The translations under genes and the position numbers were made by a program. The notes under the pieces were generated by a model. It ran no database searches and was not told the origin of the DNA. It saw only the letters and a program-made list of their open reading frames with translations. This document shows, one piece after another, positions 1 to 5,091 of a DNA stretch of 5,092 nt (position 1 is the stretch's first letter; each line of letters starts with the position of its first letter). This DNA comes from Halobacteriales archaeon SW_9_67_25 (lineage in GTDB: Archaea; Halobacteriota; Halobacteria; Halobacteriales; Haloarculaceae): the NCBI GenBank assembly GCA_003022745.1, contig PXSU01000161.1, positions 1,685 through 6,776 of the forward strand. Reading direction: 5' to 3'.

Positions 1-5
1 ACTGA
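1..5 (+). other. Probable 3' end of an upstream gene (leuC by context)
   Basis: A TGA at 3-5 overlaps an ATG at 5-7 (TGATG), the usual form of translational coupling in archaeal operons. leuD follows closely, and its partner leuC (the large, 4Fe-4S-carrying subunit of isopropylmalate isomerase) normally lies directly upstream, so this TGA is plausibly the leuC stop. Only two bases of that frame are visible, so the identity rests on context alone. Alternatively, the upstream gene continues in the frame of the small ORF and ends at 85. Confidence 0.35.
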
Positions 6-85
6 TGAGCGACGACTTCCGTCGCACGCCCTCAGCGCGCGACGACATCGACGCCACGCGTCTCTCCGGAGGTGAGACGCGATGA
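5..85 (+). CDS. Candidate 26-aa microprotein between the upstream gene and leuD
   Basis: ATG at 5-7 opens a frame of 26 codons ending in TGA at 83-85. Its start overlaps an upstream TGA (TGATG) and its stop overlaps the leuD start (ATGA), so it fills the gap exactly. The peptide starts MSDDFRRTPS and ends LSGGETR; it is charged, with no membrane segment or cysteine. Most third codon positions are G or C, as in the neighbouring genes. The strong Shine-Dalgarno sequence of leuD lies inside it, so its translation could influence leuD initiation. I do not recognise the peptide. It could instead be the C-terminal tail of the upstream gene, because the frame is open to the left edge, or a non-functional spacer. 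No function is assigned. Confidence 0.4.
   Translation: MSDDFRRTPSARDDIDATRLSGGETR
68..75 (+). promoter_or_regulatory. Strong Shine-Dalgarno sequence of leuD
   Basis: GGAGGTGA is a near-perfect complement of the 3' end of archaeal 16S rRNA and ends 6 nt before the leuD ATG at 82. It fixes the leuD start and fits an internal operon gene read from a polycistronic mRNA. The leaderless genes further along the window have no such site. Confidence 0.8.
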
Positions 86-687
86 GCGACGACCAGCACA
101 TCACCGAGGTCGGCGGCACGGGCGTCCCCATCCCGGGTGACGACGTCGACACCGACCAGATCCTCCCGGCGCGCTTCCTGAAGGAGGTCACCTTCGAGAA
201 CATGGCGGAGTACCTCTTCTATGACGTCCGCCGGGACGACGAGGGCAACTTCAACGACCACCCGCTCAACCGCTTCGAGGGCGCCTCGGTCGCCGTCGTC
301 AACTCGAATTTCGGGTGTGGCTCCTCGCGCGAGCACGCCCCCCAGGCGATGATGCGCTGGGGCATCGACGGCGTCGTCGGCGAATCCTTCGCCGAGATCT
401 TCCGGGACAACTGCAAGTCCCTGGGCATCCCGGCCATCACCGCCAGCCACGAGGAGGTGACGGCCCTGCAGGAGTGGATCGAAGCAAATCCCGACGGCGA
501 AATCGGGATCGACGTCGAGGCGGAGGCGGTCCGCTACGACGACACCGTCATCGAGGGCCATATCGACCACGCGATGAAGGAGGCGCTGGTCGATGGCATC
601 TGGGACACGACGGCACTGATGTACTCGAATCTCGCGAAGGTCGAACGGACGGCCGCCGAGTTGCCGTACGTGTCCGCCGGCGACTGA
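82..687 (+). CDS. leuD: 3-isopropylmalate dehydratase small subunit (LeuD)
   Basis: LeuD is the small subunit of isopropylmalate isomerase. With LeuC it converts 2-isopropylmalate to 3-isopropylmalate in the cytoplasmic leucine pathway. The 201-residue protein has the aconitase-swivel signature: GDDVDTDQILPARF at residues 19-32, the hallmark NFGCGSSREHAP at 76-87, and FAEIFRDNCKSLGIP at 103-117. The iron-sulfur cluster ligands are in LeuC, not here. The length is normal for the family and the frame is intact. The start at 82 is chosen because a GGAGGTGA ribosome site precedes it and it overlaps the previous stop (ATGA). The composition is acidic, as expected for a halophile. Family members split between leucine synthesis and homoaconitase or citramalate routes; the likely leuC neighbour and haloarchaeal setting favour leucine. 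leuB, often next in haloarchaeal leu operons, is not downstream. Confidence 0.95.
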   Translation: MSDDQHITEVGGTGVPIPGDDVDTDQILPARFLKEVTFENMAEYLFYDVRRDDEGNFNDHPLNRFEGASVAVVNSNFGCGSSREHAPQAMMRWGIDGVVGESFAEIFRDNCKSLGIPAITASHEEVTALQEWIEANPDGEIGIDVEAEAVRYDDTVIEGHIDHAMKEALVDGIWDTTALMYSNLAKVERTAAELPYVSAGD

Positions 688-737
688 TCGGCAGATTCGC
701 TTTGTCTTGCGGCATCGGTACCCGTACCCGGATCTCC

Positions 738-794
738 AGAATATGTAATATAACCAATAAAAAATTAAATATAATAGAAATACGGATATTTATA
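738..794. promoter_or_regulatory. AT-rich island upstream of the lipoprotein gene
   Basis: This stretch is overwhelmingly A and T, including AATAAAAAATTAAATATAAT, in an otherwise very GC-rich window. It lies between the end of leuD and the start of the beta-propeller gene. Its right edge contains a TATA-like box, so a promoter with an upstream AT-rich activating or protein-binding region is the simplest reading. On the minus strand it carries T-runs that could act as a terminator, but no minus-strand gene ends here. No convincing ORF or tRNA is present in 688-860. Confidence 0.55.
787..794 (+). promoter_or_regulatory. TATA box of the beta-propeller lipoprotein gene
   Basis: TATTTATA matches the archaeal TATA consensus. 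Transcription would be expected to start about 25 bp downstream, near 817-821, giving a leader of about 40 nt before the ATG at 861. A weak ribosome-site-like GAGGGTG lies at 849-855. The leader suggests that this gene, unlike its neighbours, is not leaderless. Confidence 0.5.
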
Positions 795-860
795 GACAGA
801 TGGCAGACACGATTCCGGTCCGATGTTCGTCGAACAGGGGGCGCCAGCGAGGGTGTTCGG

Positions 861-2198
861 ATGACTGAAAAGGGGAGTACCGAGTGGGAGAAACCGTACC
901 GGCGGCGGACAGTGATTGTGACACTCGGCGTGGCGGGGTTCGCGGGGTGTCTGGGTGGCGGGGACTCCGAGGACGAACCGACGCCGACAGCCACCCCAGT
1001 CCCGACAGCGGACCCAACGGAGACACCGGTGGACACGGAGACGGCAACCGCAACGCCGACCGACACCCCGACCGAGACCGCAGAGGAGAGCCCCACACCG
1101 GAATCGACGCCGACCCCACAGCAGGAGGGGCCCACGGAGGCGATGTATCACCAGGACCCGAGAAATCTCGGGGTCGTCCAGTCACCCCGGTCGAGTCCAC
1201 CGTTCCGGGAACTGGCAGAGACCTGGCAGTTCGAGGCCGACAACAAGATCAGGACGGCGCCCGCTGTCGTCGGTAATACGGTCTATTTCGGGACGGATGG
1301 CGGGACGGTCTACGCCGTCGACGCGGCCGCGGGGAGCGAACGCTGGTCTGTGGGGGCCGGAGACGCCGTTCGCTCGTCCCCGGCGGTGGTCGGTGGCACG
1401 ATCTACGTCGGGTCCGACGACGACACGCTGTTTGCACTCGACGCCGAAACCGGGCGCGAACAGTGGGCCTTCGACACGCTCGACAGCGTCCGGACAGCAC
1501 CGAAGGTCGTCGACGGGACGGTCTACGTGGGGTGTGACGACCGGAACGTGTACGCAGTGGACCCCACGGACGGGAGCGAAGTGTGGACACACAGGGTACG
1601 AGGGAAAGTCCGTTCCTCACCAGCTATCACCAGCGACCACGTCTATATCGGGAGAGACAGCAACACCCTCTACAAACTGGACATCTCCGACGGGTCGAAG
1701 ATATGGACGTTCGATACGGAACAGTTTGTCCGGACGGCCCCCGTCGTCGCGGACGGGACAGTCTATTTCGGGACGACAGACGGGGACCCCACCACGTCGG
1801 GAGGGAGTCTGTATGCACTCGACACGCGGCTCGGTGAGACGGAGTGGGTCTTCGACGAACCGAACGACATCGCCGAGTCGCCGGTGCTCGCCGACGGGGC
1901 CGTCTATGCAGTCGATACGAACGACCGGGTCTGGAGCGTCGACGCCGACAGCGGGAACCAGAACTGGAGTTTCAACACGTTCAGCTCGATCCGTGCGGCG
2001 CCGGTGTACGTCTCTGGACACCTGTACGTCCCGCGCGCGGATAATACGGTGTCGGTCTTCTCGGACAGCGGGACCCAGGAGGCCACGTTCTCTGCCAGTC
2101 GGGCGTTCCGCTCCTCGCCGACGGTCTCCGGCGGGACGGTGTACGTCGGCTGTGACGACCGCACTCTCTACGCTATCGGGGAGCCGTCTGCCGACTGA
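861..2198 (+). CDS. Tat-exported lipoprotein with an eight-bladed PQQ/BamB-like beta-propeller
   Basis: This is a secreted, lipid-anchored protein of 445 residues. Residues 14-16 (RRR) followed by TVIVTLGVAGFAG form a Tat-type signal with a lipobox ending at Cys30, the expected lipidation site. Residues 31-94 are a low-complexity Thr/Pro/Glu linker, likely extended and possibly O-glycosylated. From about 122 to the end there are eight PQQ-like repeats of about 40 residues. Their R(T/S)xP motifs start at residues 131, 171, 211, 251, 291, 338 (AESP), 378 and 417, each followed by a VYxG strand, an L/V-Y-A-x-D turn and a W strand. The last repeat lacks its W strand, which TWQF at 121-124 can supply to close the ring. 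BamB and quinoprotein dehydrogenases share this fold. No catalytic or PQQ-binding set is evident, so a binding or scaffold role outside the cell is inferred. The start is placed at the ATG directly before the signal, although the frame is open far upstream into leuD. Confidence 0.9.
   Translation: MTEKGSTEWEKPYRRRTVIVTLGVAGFAGCLGGGDSEDEPTPTATPVPTADPTETPVDTETATATPTDTPTETAEESPTPESTPTPQQEGPTEAMYHQDPRNLGVVQSPRSSPPFRELAETWQFEADNKIRTAPAVVGNTVYFGTDGGTVYAVDAAAGSERWSVGAGDAVRSSPAVVGGTIYVGSDDDTLFALDAETGREQWAFDTLDSVRTAPKVVDGTVYVGCDDRNVYAVDPTDGSEVWTHRVRGKVRSSPAITSDHVYIGRDSNTLYKLDISDGSKIWTFDTEQFVRTAPVVADGTVYFGTTDGDPTTSGGSLYALDTRLGETEWVFDEPNDIAESPVLADGAVYAVDTNDRVWSVDADSGNQNWSFNTFSSIRAAPVYVSGHLYVPRADNTVSVFSDSGTQEATFSASRAFRSSPTVSGGTVYVGCDDRTLYAIGEPSAD
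1251..2198 (+). repeat. Eight in-frame tandem repeats encoding propeller blades
   Basis: Repeat units begin at 1251, 1371, 1491, 1611, 1731, 1872, 1992 and 2109. The first four are exactly 120 bp; the fifth has a 7-codon insertion (GDPTTSGG region) and the seventh is one codon shorter. Repeats are similar in protein but diverged in DNA, so they are old rather than recently amplified. Odd and even blades differ in their leading motif (see findings). Confidence 0.85.
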
Positions 2199-2237
2199 TC
2201 GTGACTGCCCCGGGACGGTATCCGGTGAGAGCCCCAG

Positions 2238-2268
2238 ATATATGATAGCGCGGCCCGTACCCGGGCGC
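2238..2268 (+). promoter_or_regulatory. Leaderless promoter of the small CxH/CxxC gene
   Basis: ATATAT at 2238-2243 lies about 27 bp, centre to start, upstream of the ATG at 2269, the spacing at which archaeal transcription begins on the start codon itself. No Shine-Dalgarno sequence is present. A short inverted repeat, GCCCG (2253-2257) and CGGGC (2262-2266), sits between box and start. It could be an operator but is short enough to be chance in this GC-rich DNA. Confidence 0.55.
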
Positions 2269-2634
2269 ATGGTCGACCCCGAGGAGTCGACGCGGCGAGT
2301 GTTTCCGCCGGTCGGCGAGAGCACGGCGCCGGCGTGTTCCCACGAGTCGGCCCGGCAACTCGGCGTCGACGCCGGGCAGAACCGGTATCTCCGGTGTCGC
2401 GACTGCGGGGCCGTCATCGTAGCTTTCTCGGCGACTTCCCAGTGGGAACGACAGCGGGAGGCGCTCTCGACGGAACCACGGGACTGGAACCCGCTGATCG
2501 ACGCCCTCCGCACGAAACGCTCCGGGCCACAGGATGACCCGCGCCGCGAGGACACCCACCACGGCGACACCCCCGAATCGCTCGCTGACCGCGTCCGCCA
2601 GACGTGGCGACGGTTCCTGGGCGGGCGACGATGA
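2269..2634 (+). CDS. Small putative zinc-binding protein (CxH...CxxC), unknown function
   Basis: This is a 121-residue cytoplasmic protein that I cannot place in a named family. Residues 23-46 carry a CSH motif, a 17-residue spacer and CRDCG (Cys23, His25, Cys43, Cys46), a plausible single zinc site of the ribbon type followed by a hydrophobic AVIVAF strand. The C-terminal half is polar and charged, ending in a basic helix (SLADRVRQTWRRFLGGRR). It has no signal or membrane segment. The ATG at 2269 is chosen because it sits at leaderless distance from a TATA-like box. The frame is open further upstream, but only as a shadow of the propeller gene. Its TGA overlaps the ATG of the next gene (ATGA at 2631-2634), implying co-translation with the PEBP lipoprotein. 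DNA, RNA or protein binding are all possible. Confidence 0.75.
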   Translation: MVDPEESTRRVFPPVGESTAPACSHESARQLGVDAGQNRYLRCRDCGAVIVAFSATSQWERQREALSTEPRDWNPLIDALRTKRSGPQDDPRREDTHHGDTPESLADRVRQTWRRFLGGRR

Positions 2635-2766
2635 TCCGGCAACTCACCCGCCGCACGTTCGTGGCAGCCGCGCTTTTCGCGCTCGCGGGGTGTGGGAGCG
2701 ACGGTGCCGGGGACAGTGGCGATGGTGACGACGACGGTACGGACGGCGACGGCGGCGGTGGCGTCA

Positions 2767-2803
2767 CTCGTGCTCGTGATGGACGACCCCGACGCCGTCG
2801 AAC
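2767..2803 (+). repeat. 37-bp direct repeat, copy 1 (native position)
   Basis: This stretch is identical over 37 bp to 2938-2974, exactly 171 bp (57 codons) further on. Here it encodes LVLVMDDPDAVE followed by PAGKVWLHW, the expected order in the PEBP family, so this is the source copy. Flanking bases differ immediately on both sides. Confidence 0.9.
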
Positions 2804-2937
2804 CGGCGGGGAAGGTGTGGCTGCACTGGCTCGTCTGGAACGTCGTCTCCCCGCGGACGGAGATTCCCGAGGGCTGGGAGCCCGAATCGGCCGTCGAGGG
2901 GGTCACCGACTTCGAGGAGCGGGGCTACGGCGGGCCG

Positions 2938-2974
2938 CTCGTGCTCGTGATGGACGACCCCGACGCCGTCGAAC
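2938..2974 (+). repeat. 37-bp direct repeat, copy 2 (displaces a conserved loop)
   Basis: This is an exact second copy of 2767-2803 in the same reading frame, placed between GYGGP and HTYRLKLY. PEBP relatives have a short Cys-Pro-Pro-containing loop at this point. The copy therefore looks inserted or substituted rather than ancestral. Confidence 0.9.
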
Positions 2975-3112
2975 ACACCTACCGGCTCAAACTGTACGCG
3001 CTCGGGTCGACACTCGACGTGCCCGACTCCGCGAGCAAGCGCGAGGTCGGGAGCGCCATGCAGGGGGACGTGCTGGCTGCGACGCAACTGGAAGGGACGT
3101 TCGCGCCGTGAG

Positions 3113-3137
3113 AAAACCCGAACAGAGTGAGGGTTTT
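3113..3137. terminator. Bidirectional hairpin terminator between convergent genes
   Basis: AAAACCC (3113-3119) and GGGTTTT (3131-3137) are perfect inverted repeats around an 11-nt loop. Each strand ends in a T-run after the stem, so the hairpin can end the plus-strand PEBP transcript (stop 3109-3111) and the minus-strand UppS-like transcript. The TAA of the minus-strand gene (3138-3136) lies inside the right arm, so termination and translation stop coincide there. Confidence 0.75.
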
Positions 3138-3741
3138 ATTCCCCGAACCGGCGCTGTCGCTGCTGGTAGTCACGGACTGCCCGCAGGTAGTCCCGCCGGC
3201 GGAAGTTCTGCCAGTTGACGTCGGTGAAGTACAGTTCGGAGTAGACGGACTGCCAGATCATGAAATCCGAGAGGCGTTCAGCGCCCGTCTTGATGACGAG
3301 ATCCGGGTCCGAGGGGAACACGAGCTGGTCCTCGATGTCGGCTTCGGCGATCTCCCCGGGGTCGATCTCCTCGGCAGCGACGTCCTCGGCGACGGCCCGG
3401 ACCGCGGCGGCGAACTCGGCCTGTCCGCCGAGGCCGATGCTCACCTGGATCGGGGCGTCGGCGCGTTCGTGGTCCTCGGGCCCGCGGACCGCGAGGGGTC
3501 GGGGAGCATCGATCGCATCGAGGCGCGACCGGAGCGACGGGACAGCCTCCTCGTCGAGGACGCTCACGGAGACGACAACGCGCTCGGCCTCGAACGCGAA
3601 GGCCCACCCGAACAGGTCGGCGAGGGTCCCGTAGCCGCCATCGAAGAGGTCCCGCTCGGTGATGACGACCGCCACAGTCTCCGGGAGGTCCGCGTCGCTC
3701 GCCCGGAGGCGCGTCGCGAGGTAGGTGTCGTAGATGCCCAC
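3136..3741 (-). CDS. Short cis-prenyltransferase (undecaprenyl diphosphate synthase) family protein
   Basis: This 201-residue protein belongs to the UppS (cis-isoprenyl diphosphate synthase) family, whose full members extend farnesyl or geranylgeranyl diphosphate with isopentenyl diphosphate at the membrane face. The C-terminal half is well conserved: PDLVIKTGAERLSDF at residues 146-160 and WQSVYSELYFTDVNW at 163-177, then RDYQQRQRRFG at 191-200. The glutamate of the YSE motif (Glu169) is kept. The N-terminus is not: where active enzymes have the MDGNxR diphosphate-binding loop with the catalytic Asp, this has VAVVITERDLFDGG (23-36). The usual IRTGGE region also reads IKTGAE. It is about 50 residues shorter than typical enzymes. 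Activity is therefore doubtful; a non-catalytic partner, as in heteromeric cis-prenyltransferases, or an altered reaction is possible. The start is the GTG at 3741, giving MGIYDTYLA, with a weak box at leaderless distance. It is divergent from the DUF92 gene. Confidence 0.85.
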   Translation of the reverse strand: MGIYDTYLATRLRASDADLPETVAVVITERDLFDGGYGTLADLFGWAFAFEAERVVVSVSVLDEEAVPSLRSRLDAIDAPRPLAVRGPEDHERADAPIQVSIGLGGQAEFAAAVRAVAEDVAAEEIDPGEIAEADIEDQLVFPSDPDLVIKTGAERLSDFMIWQSVYSELYFTDVNWQNFRRRDYLRAVRDYQQRQRRFGE

Positions 3742-3763
3742 ACTGTCCGGTTCACGGAGCGAC

Positions 3764-3771
3764 GGCAAAAC
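3764..3771 (-). promoter_or_regulatory. Weak TATA-like element for the UppS-like gene
   Basis: On the minus strand this reads GTTTTGCC, the only T-rich patch upstream. It lies about 27 bp before the GTG start at 3741, consistent with a leaderless transcript. It is a poor match to the consensus and is proposed mainly from its position. Confidence 0.35.
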
Positions 3772-3803
3772 GGATTCGGTGTGGGCGGCGCGGATAGCGA
3801 ACC

Positions 3804-3810
3804 CTATAAG
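3804..3810 (+). promoter_or_regulatory. TATA box of the DUF92 gene (leaderless)
   Basis: CTATAAG is centred about 28 bp upstream of the GTG at 3836, so the transcript would begin at or next to the start codon. This supports the GTG as start over upstream in-frame codons that would overlap the promoter and the divergent gene. Confidence 0.6.
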
Positions 3811-3835
3811 GCGACGGGGCGATAGCCGCCGAGTA

Positions 3836-5091
3836 GTGACAGACAGGGTCCGGCGCGCGGCGGCGTTCGCGCTGGTGGGGTCGCTCGCGCTGGCAGTGCC
3901 GACACTCGGCGGCATAGAGGAGCCGGCCTCCGCGACCGTCGCGGCGGCCGGCCCGTTCCTGGCCGTCGCGGCCGGCGCGCTCGCCGTCGACGCGGACAGC
4001 CCCGTCTTCGAGCTGTTCGCCCGCCCCGGCGACCGCCGCGACGGCACGCTCTACGGCCTGGCGGGGTTCACGCTGGCGGCCGCCGGGCTCTCGATTCTCA
4101 CCGTCGGGTTCGGTATGCCCGGCTACGTGTACGTCGCGACGGTCCTGCTGGTCCCCTACGGCACCCTCGGCGGCCAGCTCGTCCGCCGGCGCACGGACGA
4201 GCGCGTGCTCGTCACGGCCGGGTTCGTGGCCGGCGGCTTCCTCGGTGCCAGCGGCGGCCAACTGCTCGGTACCTGGCTCCTCGGGGCGGTCGTCCCGCTG
4301 CCGATCGTGGCCTTCCTGGCCGCCAGTGGTGCCCTCATCGGGGCGCTGTTGCGGGAAGTGCTCTTCCGCCGCGACGAACCGCTCGTGATGGCTGTCGTCG
4401 GCCTCCTACTGTGGCTGTTTGCCGTCCTCCCCATCGAGATCACGGCCACTCGCATCGCCGTTGCCCTGGCCGTGACTGTCGTCCTCGGGTACGTCTCGTA
4501 TGCCCTCGAGACCGCCTCCGTGGCGGGCATGGTGACCGGCATCCTGCTCGGCCTGCTGACGATTGTCCTCGGGGATTACGGCTGGGGAACGAGGGCGCAC
4601 GCGGGACGGGCAACGTCCTCGCGAACTCGCTGGTCGCGTTGCTCGCGGTGCTGGGTGCGGCCGCGAGCCCCGGTGTGGGCGTCCCGCCACACGTGTTTCT
4701 GTTCGCCTTCACCGGGGCGGTCAGCGCCGCACTCGCCGATACCCTTTCGAGCGAACTCGGGGGGCTGTTCGACGATCCACGGCTGATCACCTCCCTGGAG
4801 GTGGTCGACCCCGGGACCGACGGCGCGGTCACCTGGCAGGGCGAACTGGCCGGCAGCGCGGGTGCAGCCCTCATCGCCGCCATCGCCTTTGCCGCCTTCG
4901 GTACCGTCGGCGCGGCCGGCGCGGGGGTGATCGTCGCCGCCGGCATGGTCGGTATGACCGTCGACAGCCTCCTCGGAGCGACAATCGAGGGGCGGCTGGT
5001 GGGCAACCAGGGGGTCAACTTTCTGGCGACGCTGGCGGCCGCGCTCGTCGGGGCCGCACTCGCCGTCGCAGTCGGACTGACGGCGCTATGA
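3836..5091 (+). pseudogene. DUF92/VTE6-like polytopic membrane protein, frameshifted with internal deletion
   Basis: This is a DUF92-family integral membrane protein. A plant member, VTE6, phosphorylates phytyl phosphate; archaeal members are uncharacterised, so a prenyl-phosphate kinase role is only an inference. From GTG 3836 about 250 residues with many hydrophobic segments run to GILLGLLTIVLGDYGW (ending 4585). The frame then becomes unrelated to the family, while another frame resumes from 4585 with GNEGARGTGNVLANS, ALADTLSSELGGL, VTWQGELAGS, MVGMTVDSLLGATIEG and GNQGVNFLATLAAAL, all DUF92 signatures, to the TGA at 5089-5091. Relatives have about 35 residues between GW and GARGTGN, including a conserved basic TKF/YxxK segment. 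That block is missing here and the frame is shifted by -1. The two parts total about 418 residues. As written, the first frame ends at about 4786 with an out-of-frame tail. Genuine decay or consensus error are both possible. Confidence 0.8.

Larger units (their letters stand above)
2631..3111 (+). pseudogene. PEBP (YbhB/YbcL)-family Tat lipoprotein, frameshifted and rearranged
   Basis: The frame from ATG 2631 encodes a clear Tat lipoprotein signal (TRRTFVAAALFALAGC, Cys21) and a Gly/Asp-rich linker, then runs into nonsense near 2760. From about 2758 a different frame encodes a phosphatidylethanolamine-binding-protein body to the TGA at 3109-3111: LVLVMDDPDAVE, KVWLHWLVWNV, FEERGYGGP, HTYRLKLYALG and the usual C-terminal helix and strand ending in LEGTFAP. 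Two things are wrong. The N-terminal part of the domain (SPAF...CDG..SPPL, roughly 35-45 residues in relatives) is absent at the point where the frames change. And the Cys-Pro-Pro loop expected after GYGGP is replaced by a second copy of LVLVMDDPDAVE. Related proteins are extracellular ligand-binding lipoproteins of uncertain role. A separate protein from the ATG at 2692 is open, but its first 20 residues are only the linker in another frame. Sequencing or assembly error remains possible. Confidence 0.75.

Noticed and set aside
315..860. Upstream extension of the propeller frame back into leuD
   Set aside because: It is merely open. The sequence is out-of-frame leuD plus intergenic AT-rich DNA, while the Tat signal begins right after ATG 861.
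548..1135. A 195-codon minus-strand frame with a Val/Gly/Ser repetitive stretch
   Set aside because: The repetitive part is the complement of the Thr/Pro linker, and the rest crosses the AT-rich intergenic region and the leuD end. There is no promoter or ribosome site and no family match.
721..2264. Shared 11-bp sequence CCCGTACCCGG at 721-731 and 2254-2264, near two promoters
   Set aside because: It looked like a common operator, but an 11-bp match within 5 kb of GC-rich DNA is expected by chance, and the two sites sit at different distances from their start codons.
2740..2775. Programmed ribosomal frameshift joining the PEBP signal to its body
   Set aside because: There is no classic slippery heptamer or clear downstream structure, and a shift would still leave the N-terminal domain segment missing.
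1617..2906. A 429-codon open frame on the minus strand opposite the propeller and zinc-type genes
   Set aside because: It is a codon-bias shadow: high GC3 on the plus strand removes stops from this frame. The translation is Arg/Ser/Pro-rich with no recognisable domain, and it spans several clear plus-strand genes.
3742..4047. Upstream extension of the UppS-like frame to 4047
   Set aside because: It would run through the divergent promoter and the DUF92 coding region. The family-like start MGIYDTYLA begins at the GTG at 3741.
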